The notes under the pieces: model-generated
Told to the model about the DNA's origin: nothing
What the model saw: the letters and a program-made list of their open reading frames with translations, nothing else
Database searches by the model: none
Translations under genes and position numbers: made by a program
In this document: in pieces, positions 20,968 to 31,469 of the stretch
How positions within the stretch are numbered: the stretch's first letter is position 1
Layout of the letters: the number at the start of each line of letters is the position of its first letter
Origin: Venturia oleaginea
Taxonomy: Eukaryota > Ascomycota > Dothideomycetes > Venturiales > Venturiaceae
Direction: 5' to 3'
Assembly: GCA_013176395.1 (NCBI GenBank)
Contig: JABMLP010000031.1
Span: 310,001-374,000 of the forward strand
DNA length: 64,000 bases

Positions 20968-22604
20968 AAGGCGATACAAATGATTGATTGATTGATTGAT
21001 TTTATCCTACTCGGTTGCAGCCGCTTAATCACGCAGCTATGTCCGGTTAGGAGGACTTCATCAGACAGCCGACACGTGATAGATTATATAATCCACCGCG
21101 CCCCACTTCGCCCCGTTCACTGAAACAAGACCAGCTGTCCCCTCCGTCCTCCCTCTTTTCCCTTAACCAGTATCTCCAAATGCCCGCTGGCTCTTGTAGA
21201 TACTGGTCACTCTGCTAGTATATCTGTGCTATGTAGACTCAAGAGGCAATGCCTCGTGTTTCGCTATCCTTCTACCTACAGTCCCCCTCTAGTGCTCAGC
21301 TTTGTCTATCTGTTTCGCCTTATCCCTCAAGGCCAATGGGTTCCCTAAGTATGATTCTGCTTGTGAAAGTTGCCTTGCACCAGATTCCCATGCGGCAGTG
21401 TATTTGGTTGTGTGATGCTGGAGACAATAGTAACCATCGTAGTCGTGATTTCGCTGCTTGGGTGTGATACTCCGGGTATGCCCGTAGACGAGGATGTCTG
21501 GTAGCTGCCGTATTGTATGGCGCCGATCGTGCTATAGACCTGCCGTCTTATAGTCGGAGCCTACCTGCTGCTAGTCGCTCTCCCTGCTTGCTATATCGCG
21601 CTCCTACTCTTGCCAATGCCATAACTGGGACGCAACAGTCTGGGGAGAGGCTCAAGGCTACGTCTGCTGGCTTGTAGGGAGGGGATTTGCCGCCAATAAG
21701 CTCCTTCTATACGTCCTTACTGCTTACTGTGTTGCGCACCTACTCTTGCCAATGCCATAACTGGGACGCAACAGTTTGGGGAGAGGCTCAAGGCTCTGGA
21801 CATCAGCTTGCAGCAGGACGGTTTGCGGAGACGATAGTAGATGAGGTTCTCTAGCAGCTGCCGTATCGTGTCGCACCGATTGTGTTGTAGACCTGTCGTC
21901 TTATAGTCGGAGCCTATCTGCTGCTAGTCGCTCTCCCTGCTTGCTATATCGCGCACCTACTCTTGCCACTGCCATAACTGGGACGCAACAGTCTGGGGAG
22001 AGGCTCAAGGCTACGTCTGCTAGCTTACAGGGAGGGGATTTGCCGCCAATAGGCTCCTTTTATGCGTCCTTACTACTTACTGTGTTGCGCACCTACTCTT
22101 GCCAATGCCATAACTGGGAGGCAACAGTTTGGGGAGAGGCTCAAGGCTCTGGGCAACAGCTTGTAGCAGGACGGTTTGCCAAGACGTTGGGAGAGGTTGT
22201 CTAGTCGTTGCAGTAGTGTGTGGTGCCGATTGTTGCACACCGGGCGTCTGGTGTTTGAGTTGTGTTGAAGGTATTGCCGTTCTAGTAGTGACTCGTCGAC
22301 TCGGAGCGTTGCAGTGTCATCTGGGGTGATGGACTAGCCGGGAGATAGTGACTAGATGGTTGCTGTTGTCTTTGGTGGACGCATCGTTCGTGTAGCTTGC
22401 TCATGTATTCGTCTGCTTGCTCTGCCGTGGCCGCGACGGCGACTCTAGAGGTATCTCATCGACGCTGAGGGACGCGCGATGGCCTCTAGAGGCCGGAGCG
22501 GCCACTGGCAGAGGTGTTTTGATGATCTTTAGATGATACTTCTGTAAATTCCAAAAATTGAGTTCTCGCTGTGTGTGCTGTTCCATCAAGGCGATACAAA
22601 TGAT
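20968..22604 (-). mobile_element. Retroposon copy 1 (LINE/SINE-like, 1.6 kb) with 17-bp target duplication
   Basis: The 17-bp direct repeat AAGGCGATACAAATGAT stands at 20968-20984 and again at 22588-22604. Between them lies a 1.6 kb insert. Read on the minus strand it ends in a tetranucleotide tail (AATC)n next to the target duplication. Variable-length duplications plus a short-repeat 3' tail are the mark of target-primed reverse transcription. A second, 5'-truncated copy is at 57985-58972. Internal duplications of roughly 360 bp repeat the segment CCTACTCTTGCCAATGCCAT at about 21602, 21729, 21957 (variant) and 22092. No reverse transcriptase is visible, so the element is probably non-autonomous. 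Confidence 0.85.
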
Positions 22605-22825
22605 GATGTGATTTTGGACTGAATGGTCTCATCTCCCCTCACGTGATAAGGCAACTTTGGTAATTTCAGGCATCAATACATTTTCTCTACCCTGCCTGAG
22701 CTCCCGTTTCCATCTCCCTACCACTCTAGTCGATTCGCTCCATCAACTCTCTTCCTCTCGAATTGTCTTATCTTGATTCCCATATTCTCTATACATAGTG
22801 TGTTCGATCATGCCTTCAGCCGCAG
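22605..22825. other. Promoter region of the next gene
   Basis: CT-rich stretch (22680-22790) typical of fungal promoters, with CACGTGATAAGG at 22640. No gene. Confidence 0.4.
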
Positions 22826-23414
22826 ATGGGAAAAGCTGGATCACTCTACAAATGCGGACATGCCAAGACGGTGGCAAGCATGAAGCGATTTGCAGCTAAT
22901 CACTTGGAATTGGGTCGACGAATATGGCCAAGAGATGGGCTGGGCAATACGATAAAAGAAGAAGGTGAATTCTCAAGATGCAATGTAGACTATTATCTCG
23001 GGGCTAGACACTGATGTTCCGACTTCTGCAGCTGATGCTCTCAAGCAAAAGTTTGAAAAAGAAAAGGGCAAAAACGAGAAGAAGCTGTTTGACCACTGGC
23101 CAAGGGCCTTTCAATGGACATGCTGCGGCCTGGCCGCTCAATCTGGCGACCCAGAGAGCGGGGACATTTCTTTTGGCTGCGATCATCATGGATCTGGCTC
23201 AACAAAGTGTTCTTGCGATTTTTGCCAGTAAGTTCAGTATCATTTGATGCCGTATGGTTACATGGACTGACACTGTTCAAGAATGAGACAACCAGTCCCT
23301 GCCTGTATTTTGAAGCCCATCAATGTCCATGGTTTGAACATCAGTCCGGGTCCAGATCCAAGGTCATTCAAGTTTGGCCTGCCGAAGAATATGATACCAC
23401 CATATGCTATGTAG
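22826..23414 (+). CDS. Small conserved fungal cysteine/histidine-rich protein of unknown function
   Basis: Three exons, 22826-22964, 23032-23227 and 23282-23414, giving 155 residues; both introns are GT-AG and in phase. The middle exon carries the recognisable block: LFDHWPRAFQWTCCG, then FGCDHHGSGSTKCSCDFCQ. This Cys-Cys-Gly ... Cys-Asp-His-His-Gly ... Cys-x-Cys-x2-Cys arrangement occurs in many short uncharacterised fungal proteins and looks like a metal-binding fold; I know no function. The start is the least certain part: an ATG at 22810 is out of frame, and 22826 is the first in-frame one. Confidence 0.6.
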
Positions 23415-24068
23415 AGAAGCAGAATGAAGCATTGCAGGCAATTCGCTTAAGTTCAAACCATCGCGCTCCGTATGCAATGAGTCGCTTAGTTACAATTCAT
23501 ACCATTGTTATGAAAAGTGACAGATTTTTGCCAGCGATTCCGAACAATTCTCCATTCTTCAAACACCCAACGACATTCTTTTGCGATGTTTCGCTCAATC
23601 GAGTCCTAAGAACGCAAACTGAAGAGGATGGTTGGATAACAAGAAGTTGTTGTTAGGACTGATGTGGAGTGGAATCCGTTAGGCGCACAAGAGGGGACTG
23701 GTGCAACCAGGTCAGTCCTAAGAGAGAATAGTACGTGCAGGAGTCACGTGATATTCCCACAGTTCCCACAGCACTTGGCATTGCCCACAGTGTGGGAAGT
23801 GTGGGAAGAGCCAAGAGGTGTGGGAATACACCTTGGCACCCAGAACCAGAAGGGTATATAGGGAGGACGTTGGACGGACTTTCCTTTCTCTCTTCGTGGT
23901 TATCTCATGTTATGTTTCTCACATAGGAGCTTCTTCAACCTACTACAGTAACGACCTTTTACTTAGATACAATCAAGCACAAGTCATATGCACACGAAGC
24001 AAGCCCACCCCCAACCTTCATACTAACCGACAAGCGTTCAGGATTGATCTGAGGATCAAATCGGTTAG
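23415..24068. other. Intergenic with an imperfect palindrome
   Basis: At 23754-23835 repeated TTCCCACAG units face repeated TGTGGGAA units, forming an imperfect hairpin. A TATA-like GGGTATATAGGG follows at 23853. The stretch could be part of an old LTR, but I found no end repeat to prove it. Confidence 0.35.
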
Positions 24069-24211
24069 TGTAAGAGTTCAACCCTCAAAGGTGTTTCGCA
24101 AGTGAGAGAAGACTGCTTGTAAAATAGAACATGACAGCTTGCAGAATAACAAGAGAACAATTGGAAATCCAGTCATGGATAAGCTAGAGAGAAGGATTCC
24201 ATCCCTTAACA
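24069..24211. repeat. Solo LTR with internal deletion (Ty3/gypsy relic)
   Basis: Both ends match the LTR of the complete element at 45521-51704: it starts TGTAAGAGTTCAACCCTCAA and ends GGATTCCATCCCTTAACA. Only 143 of 332 bp remain; the centre, including most of the 22-bp U3 repeats, is gone. No convincing 5-bp target duplication flanks it. Confidence 0.9.
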
Positions 24212-24520
24212 GTAACAAATGGATATCAGAAATACTAATACCTAACCAAAACCCCTATCAAAGCGCTAATATCTTACAACCATCTTAACTTCCATCGTAA
24301 ATCTAAAAATCCAAATCTCCAAAACCTCGAAATTAAGTTGACACCTTCCCAACTCCAAAAACTAATCGAACTTATCCCATCCCATCGTACTACGTGTCAC
24401 TAACATCTCAGCCCAATCCTCAACCTCAAAAATCTACACACACCATCACCAAAAACTAAACAACCATCGGAAGGCAAAAAGGAAATTTTCCCAATTTTAT
24501 TGCAATGGGTAGCAATACCA
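24212..24520. other. Intergenic, AT-rich
   Basis: Nothing recognised between the LTR relic and the tRNA gene. Confidence 0.5.
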
Positions 24521-24601
24521 AGACGTTGACAAGACTCGAACTTGCGCTCCCGAAGGAAATAGATTTCTAGTCTATCACGATAACCACTCCGCCACAACGC
24601 C
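24521..24601 (-). tRNA. tRNA-Ser (anticodon AGA)
   Basis: An 81-nt class II tRNA without intron. The acceptor stem GGCGTTG pairs with CAACGTC (one G-U). The anticodon arm is ATAGA-CTAGAAA-TCTAT with AGA in the loop, and a short extra arm is built on TTCC/GGGA. The T arm is GCAAG-TTCGAGT-CTTGT (one G-U) and the discriminator base is T. The long variable arm and AGA anticodon identify serine. Confidence 0.95.
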
Positions 24602-25218
24602 AAGGATGGCTGCAGAGCGCAGTGATGCAAAAAATGATCACTTTAAATGCAGGGACTTATTGCACATAAGGATAAAGAATCTTCATCAACCCCATGATTA
24701 TTCCTCTCTATGCACGATTCTCGCACGATCCTTTCAACGCGTCAACAAATACAAAGCATCCATGTTATTTTCTTTCTTACACTGTTCACTCCTCCCGCAT
24801 CTCAATGCCAACAATGTCATTCTCCTCGATACGCATTGAGAGACATACCCCCAATGCATATTTCTCTAGGCATCGTATCAAAGAATGAGAATCTTCATAT
24901 TTCACATTCAACAATACATACAAAACAAAGGAAACATTCATCACACCCACAAGACAATCCCTCGACAATACAACAACCACAACTCCTCCAATAATACTTC
25001 CAATCTCACTATTCCCAAAATCCAGAAACATCCCCCAATACAAAACCCTTCATCTCACCAATAAAACATCAACATAATTCCAACCCAGCGAGCGACACAT
25101 AGAACAGACCCAAGCAAAACCGATACCACAACAACGAAAAATGTGCGAAACATGCTACTACACGGCCTACCGTCCCCATCCCCACCAAACTCCCACACCA
25201 ACACCAACACCAAACTCC
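24602..25218. other. Intergenic
   Basis: AT-rich and C-rich low-complexity sequence; no gene. Confidence 0.45.
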
Positions 25219-25349
25219 CACACCAACACCAACACCAACACCAACACCAACACCAACACCAACACCAACACCAACACCAACACCAACACCAACACCAACA
25301 CCAACACCAACACCAACACCAACACCAACACCAACACCAACACCAACCA
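25219..25349. repeat. Hexanucleotide repeat (ACCAAC)n, about 22 units
   Basis: About 130 bp of nearly perfect CACCAA/ACCAAC hexamers, with a partial imperfect start at 25185-25218. All six frames stay open through it and yield artificial long frames of His-Gln, Thr-Asn or Val-Gly/Cys-Trp repeats. Confidence 0.97.
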
Positions 25350-26348
25350 AACACCTCGACCACGACCACGACCACGACTTGCCCCCACCCTACCAAAAAA
25401 TCCCCCTCCAACCACCCCAACAAATCCCCACACAAACCCCAAACCAAAGGAAACCCCCCACTCAACCCCTCCTCTCCCGCCTCTTCCAAAAAGATAAAAG
25501 ACAAAAAAACAAAGGGACCAAAAAAATCCGAATAAACCCCTCGGGCATCCCGAAAAGGACCCCAACAAAACTTTTTGTCTACCCCTAAATCATCACTCCC
25601 TCTCTCAAGAAAGGTCCCGGCCCAAGAGAAATCCGATTCTAAACGGCATTTGTTTTCGAACATATGCCTTCTTCTTTATTGGTTGTACTTATAGGCAACG
25701 TTTAGATAAAGCAGAGAGGTGGAGAGTGAATAATGAGAGTTGAGTCTTGCCAAGTAATGACTTGCCATGCTGAATCCCTAATCCCTCGGAAAGCATGTAC
25801 AGTATTGCGCCTCTGTGAGACCGGGTTGAGTCAAAAGATGTTCGAAAAATGTGCCGAGGGATTTCCATTTCAAACAAGAATTTCAGAGGCTGCTCAAGTG
25901 GATTGTTTGTTGTGGATAGTCGACATGAGACCTTCCCGTCGAATCGTTGTTAGCATCTCCGACAGATCAGTTGATAGTTAGCAGTCCCGCGTGAACACCA
26001 GATCGAGACGAGTACCAGAAAAAGTCGAGCAGAGAGTGGTGAATCAAGTCTTATAACTGCAAACGCATCGCAAAATCCTCACCGCAAAATCCTATGATAC
26101 ATATGCCATTCATTACCCAATGAACACCCGTTCAAGTCTAAAGTAAGCAAGCAAGTAAGCAGGCGCAAAAGACGGAAAACGCATGAAGGGTAAAAGAATT
26201 TCAGCCTTATTTTAGTCTCACGCAGCATTGTAGAAGCCGAGTAAAAGCAGCAAAGACCCCATGCCCAAATCTTTCCAGAGACTAGTCGAAGAGGTGTCTA
26301 CGTCTAAGTTTTGAGAGATACAGCGAAAAATTGACATCGTTGTATCGT
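25350..26348. other. Intergenic, 3' side of the phosphate carrier
   Basis: The first 150 bp remain C/A-rich. No gene was recognised in the remainder. Confidence 0.45.
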
Positions 26349-27752
26349 TTATTTCGAGATCTCGACACCACCGGTGGCGCCAAGGGCCTTCTTGATGTCA
26401 CCGTAAATGGCGAATTGACCAGCAGTCTGTGTAATTGTTAGTGTATACTCGTTGAACAGTAATGCCTCAGAAAAGCAACAGAGTGGCACCGATCTCATCC
26501 CTCCAGATTTAGAGACGAGCATTCAAATCAAGAACGGTCATTAATTTGCAGCGAATTGCAATCAACCATTGCCAGAAATCTTCAAGACGCGAGCCCGTTT
26601 GAATACTCGAACCCTCAATTGAAAACCAGAGATATGTCGAGTTCTCCGTGCTTCCCATGCGCCATGATATAGTGACCAAACATACCAAAGTTCCGACCAT
26701 GAAAAGACGGGCACCGATACCAGCGTACGAACCCCTAAGGCCGAGCTCCTTGGCGATCTTGATCAATCGGGAGGTAGTACCCTCGCCTGGCTCTCCCTTG
26801 GTCTTGTTGATTTTCGAGAGCATGGTGTCGGCGGGTTGGGAGACGATTGCGGCAGCGAAACCGGCGATAACACCAGATCCCAAGTTAATGCTAGTAACAG
26901 CACCACCAGACAAGTTGGCCTTGTCAGTCCGGGCGAAGATTGCTTCCGAGACCTTCTCGAAGACAACGAACTTGGCCATCGTGTATGGGACCCTGTTGTC
27001 CGTGTCAGTATCCATAGCAAAGGTATACTTATTATTATGCCACCTACTGCTTGAACAAGATAGGACCGAATCCAGCGTAGAATGCACCGAAACCATCGTT
27101 CTTCAAGATCTTGGCAAATCCACCAATCAAACCATTGGCGTAGGTTGGGTTTGAGACGAGACGGATACGGGTGGCCTCGAGAGGGCAAAGTGCGATATCA
27201 GCGAAGAACTCGGCGGCAGCGGCGGAGGCGAGGTAGACGGCGGTTCTGTTGTTAGAGGCAGTCTCAAGACCCAATTGCGAGATGGAGAGAGCCTTGAAGA
27301 ACTCGTAACCTCCGAACTTGAAAGCACCCTGGAGGAAGTAACCGGCAGCGGTTGGGCCGAAACCAGTCCAGACAGCTCCGAATCCCTCCTTTGCAATGAC
27401 CTGCTTGAAGCCACCGACGAGACCGCGGTTGTATGTGGCTGGGTCGAGTTGTATCCTCGTCTTGATACTGTGGTGGAGCCAATTGTCAGTGTTGCTCGGC
27501 AGATTGTACGGATAGCCGCATCGGGGCAATGGATTGCGCGCAAACACATTGGTATCCATTGAAAGCGTCTACTTACACATCGACTGGAGTGAGAGCACCG
27601 TGGGTAACGCTGCAGCAAACGGCACCAGCAAAGGCGAATCTGGAGTAGAGGGCAGCGCCGGAAAGCTGGCCTGGCTTCTGTGCAGCGACGGCGTCCTTCA
27701 TGGCATCGAGCTTGGCCGAGCCAGTCGACGTTGGTGGAGGTTGTGCGGCCAT
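26349..27752 (-). CDS. Mitochondrial phosphate carrier
   Basis: Four exons, 27752-27577, 27467-27048, 26992-26686 and 26426-26349, with introns of 109, 55 and 259 bp; all are GT-AG and in phase; 326 residues. It has the three-repeat layout of mitochondrial carriers. Signature motifs are ALTPVDVIKTRIQ in repeat 1, [12 protein letters not shown] in repeat 2 and [13 protein letters not shown] in repeat 3, each a P-x-[DE]-x-x-[KR]. [10 protein letters not shown] and [12 protein letters not shown] are specific to the phosphate carrier branch. It imports phosphate with protons across the inner membrane to feed ATP synthase. The ATG at 27752 gives the usual short N-terminus. Confidence 0.96.
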
Positions 27753-28537
27753 TGTTGACAATATGTACAGGAGTGGAGAGGTTGGTGGGTGGTAATGGGT
27801 GAGGTGCTGCTGTCGAGGACGGAGACGGGATTGAGTTGAAATTTGTTATTCTTGGTCCCTCCAGTCGTTCCGACTTTTTATCGACAGGAAACTGTGGACC
27901 GTGCTAGTGGCATTGGTTGGGAACGACAACAACTGATATGTTATCACCAACTTTTATAACATCTCGGATCGCCATTGCGAGGGACCATCTCCTTGTTGGC
28001 CTACATTCACGTAGAAGAGTCTTAACCAAGCCTTCACACCATCATCGAAGACGACATCCGAGACAATCAAAATGGCTATAATCCAGTCACTCACAGCAGT
28101 CTCGTGTATTCAAGGCTGCTTCCGTATACAGTATTATCTTCTAATTCAGCAAGGATCTGAAGCTGCAATCTCTCAAACGCACGATAGCCTTCGCCATATA
28201 ACAAGGGCATGTTGATATGGAAGATACCAAAGAGTCAATACGCCAGATCTTCTAATCTGCTCGTTTCTCAGCGTGCGGCCAGGACATCCTCTCTGCAACA
28301 CAATATTCTTCCAATGAGAAAGATTCATTCAACCCCCGCCTCAAAATACTGGCCTGAATACCAGGAACGAGAGAGAGAACCAGTCTCATCCCAATCTAAA
28401 TCCAATTCTCGTCGTAGAACTCAACTCTACACTTCTCAATGCAATCAACTCTTACAGCTATACCACCTCGATCGCAAAAACTGCTCGAGCTCTTGCCGTG
28501 CGGGAGCTGCATAATCTATTCACACATCTACTAGATA
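27753..28537. other. Intergenic, promoter of the phosphate carrier
   Basis: A 101-codon plus frame (28209-28514) that I cannot link to any family ends 20 bp before the transposon. No other feature. Confidence 0.4.
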
Positions 28538-29961
28538 ACGTGTTCCACCATCGAGCGGGTCAACCCATCGAGCGGGTCAAAAAGGCTTGGCACGACCAAC
28601 TTATGTTACGACTCTTCAATTTAATCGCTATCAACAATAGATTCTAAGTCCGTCGTGCTGCTATCTGATTCAGAAGATATCTTGATATCTTTTTTACAAG
28701 TTCGCGCATTATGCCCAGCTGCGCCGCAGTTCCCACAGCGCCGTTGAATTGGTCGGGCTGTTTCTTGACCACCACTACCACGAGCCTTCTTTGATCCCTG
28801 AGGCGCTATAGACGCCTCTGCAGCTACCTGCGCTGCTGCAGTCCCATACTCAATAGTACCACCTTGCTGGATCCACTTCCTTTTGCGCGATTTTCGGTTC
28901 GTTGTTACTGCTAATTGCTCTTCAAGCTCGCGGTTACGCGCAACAAGCAGAGCGTTTTGGTGTAGCATCAATTCAGCGCCCTTAACAAGCTGGGAAAAGC
29001 CTGCCTGCGCAGTAACTGGTGACCGAGTAAAAGACTCGCTTACGAGCTTGGATTGGGATCCAAATTCATAAGTATTACTTGGAGTCTTGGACTGCCACGG
29101 CGTTTCTGGGAGATGGGTTTCTGGCGGGGTTCGTAGCCGTACTTCAAGGCGATCCAACACCACCTGCGCGTCGATAGGGACTAGCCCTACTGCCTCAAAA
29201 GCCTTTTGACAGTTCTCTTTCGTAAACACGTCGAAAAACGCGTCTTTGAAGGCAGGGAGAAAGCCTTCCTTGTTGATATGGTACACGCGTCGGCGTGCCA
29301 AGTCCCGGACGCGTTGGGAGTACTTGCGCTTCAACGGCGAGAAGCAGACCACGTCAAGGGGCTAGAGTATATGCGACGAGTGCGATGGCATGCAGAGGGT
29401 TATAATCTTGTTTTCGAGGCAGTAGTCCTTGAAATCCTGGCTGAGATGGCTCTCATGGCCGTCCAAAATAAGCAGCCTGTATCCTATCCTTAGCTCGATT
29501 GAAGGCCATCTTGAGCTTATCTGAGCCCGTTATGAACCTCTCAGCCCAGTTTTTCCCTACTGGCTCTCCACCGCGTACACCCAGTAGTTTATCCGCCATA
29601 TCTGCTACCTCACACAGCCGGGGCGCGAATCCTCGCGAATCGAGGTCGAGGATGTATTGGACAATTGTCTGCTCTTCAGTCGTAGTGAGCTTGTGTCGGG
29701 CGTTGCGAGTATCTAGGCGATACGTAATTCCGTTATATCGCCTAGTTAATGTTGAAGGAGGTATATCAAACGCCTCAGCAGCGCGCTGGAGGCTTCGGAA
29801 TTGGTGGGTATTGTAGGCAGAAAGGGCAAGCTGGATTCTGCCTTCTCTGTTAGATGATTGCGCGTTTTGTTGTTGAGACATATTGTGTTGATACGGGAGC
29901 AGCTGGTCTTGGCATAAACTGACCCGCTCGATGGATTGACCCACTCGATGGTGGAATACGT
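28538..29961 (-). mobile_element. Fot1/pogo-type Tc1-mariner DNA transposon, internally deleted
   Basis: 1424 bp with about 40-bp terminal inverted repeats beginning ACGTGTTCCACCATCGAG (left) and ACGTATTCCACCATCGAG (right arm, complemented). The arms differ only by C/T transitions, and each contains two copies of CCATCGAG[C/T]GGGTCA. TA duplications flank it at 28536-28537 and 29962-29963. It contains the two ends of a pogo-class transposase gene. Confidence 0.92.
28621..29887 (-). pseudogene. Remnant Fot1/pogo transposase gene
   Basis: The 5' part starts with MSQQQNAQSSNREGRIQLAL and keeps the psq and CENP-B-type helix-turn-helix DNA-binding region (IPPSTLTRRYNG, DSRGFAPRL, VGKNWAERFI). After FNRAKDRIQ at about 29480 the sequence jumps to the end of the DDE core (LLILDGHESHLSQDFKDYC, HSSHIL). 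Most of the catalytic domain, including the first two acids, is therefore deleted, and the join shifts the frame. A TAG replaces the expected CAG codon of the ILQPLDV motif near 29360, a C-to-T change. The C-terminal part is intact and ends with a CCHC zinc knuckle, CGNCGAAGHNARTC. It cannot encode an active transposase. Confidence 0.9.
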
Positions 29962-31469
29962 TATACATAACAAACCTATGCCTATAAATACCAGCGAAGC
30001 ATCAAATTGATAGACTCGGAAAGTCCGGTGTTACTGGTCTTATTTATCAATAACCAGGGTGTCGATCCAACACCGTATGTAACCGCTACTATTTACCAAC
30101 GAGCTGAACGCAGAGATCTTCTCAAACGATGCCTTGCTCTTCCACTCTCCACTAAGGAAGTTTTTGGAAACAGTTTCATTGGGCTGTTAGGTGTGTGAGA
30201 GGATAGCGTTATGAGAAGCTCCTCACCGGGAATTTCCAAAGCTTAAGAGTGCTGGTGTTAATTGGTCTCGTGGTACCGGGCTGTGTGAGGCTTGTTGACA
30301 GGGACGACGAAAAAGTAGGATTGTGAGAAGAGAAGGGGATCAAGGAACGAAGATCGAGGGCAGTGAGCGATACATGTGTCTGTGTATAAATATACCCTTC
30401 TCAATGCCAGAACAGCGTTTACTCGCTGCCAGCGGTAATTAGTACTCGGTTATACTACTACCCGTGCCGTTCCATCTTCCTCTAGCTCTGCCTCTGAGTG
30501 GATTCCCGTTTCTTTTCTCCATCTTCGTAATTTGGGTCTTTTGATTAATTACTCGAGGTTTCCTCGTCCCTTTCGACAACACAACCAGCTTCGTGGGTAT
30601 TCGGGATTCTTCTTCTGCTCCCTACTTCTACGCGAGATGGTAAAACCTTCGTCTCGACATTGGACTTTCTTACCATCCTCGGGGAGATTTCGATGCTTGA
30701 CAGTCACACACCGCAGATTATAGCTCGATCCAAAGTCTTATATCTACCCATGCTCCTCCTACACCTCAGACCCTTTCAAGTCTCCAAAACCACAGAAATT
30801 CCCACGAGTGGTGAGTGTTGTCACGAGATAGACAACGACATAGTAAATTCCGCAAAAGCGAGATATCGGTATCGGAATCCGATCCTTTAAAGGTCTATTA
30901 GTATAAATATCAATACCGAATTATAGTTGGTTAGTAAGACTATACTACAAAGAACGGCCACAATATTCCACAATACAAGGTGCGCAGTCTACACATCTCT
31001 CCCAAGACAAGTGACGGATTCGGTGGTATAAGACTCAAGCTGCCCTCCTAACACTCGCCATCACGTATCGGGTCGGCATGGGGGTTCTTGCTATCGTCCT
31101 GTCATCCGTTGTGTCGTTTCTTGGTGGGGTTGGCCACCCGGACTTCTACCGTACGAACCCAATCTGAGAACCTTCATTTTGAGGTATTCAAAAGGCAACT
31201 TCGTTGTTATTCAGTGCCCCCCGTAGACTAGGTACACTGCTCTTCATGAGTTTACAAAATGTGCGCTACCTTGTCAATGAGCATGTCCATGTTCTCTCGA
31301 CTTCCTGTACTGTCCTGTTCATTATGGGCATCCTCGCCGTGGAAAACTCTCGGGTACAGCTGCGGGTTGCCCTCGCTAGGGCATATACATCACTCAATGC
31401 AGCAAACATGGAAAAGAATAAATAAGATAAGAGGAGGTTACGAAAGAAAGAAAGAAAGAAAAAGAGAAA
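29962..31469. other. Intergenic, 3' side of the dipeptidyl-peptidase gene
   Basis: No gene recognised. A (GAAA)n tract lies at 31442-31462. A TATAAATATCAATACC segment with flanking TGTTG and CACAATACA near 30815-30985 resembles an LTR but lacks a partner or target duplication. Confidence 0.4.

Noticed and set aside
21941..22329. Short frames inside the retroposon
   Set aside because: Repeated within the internal duplications and without reverse transcriptase or other domain.
23654..24068. Possible Copia-type LTR starting TGTTAGGACTG
   Set aside because: No matching second end, no partner and no target duplication could be found.
25055..25663. Frames of 93-202 codons of Val-Gly, Cys-Trp, His-Gln or Thr-Asn repeats
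   Set aside because: They are translations of a hexanucleotide repeat in every frame.
30815..30985. Possible solo LTR with a TATAAATA box
   Set aside because: Ends resemble TG...CA but there is no target duplication and no related copy in the window.
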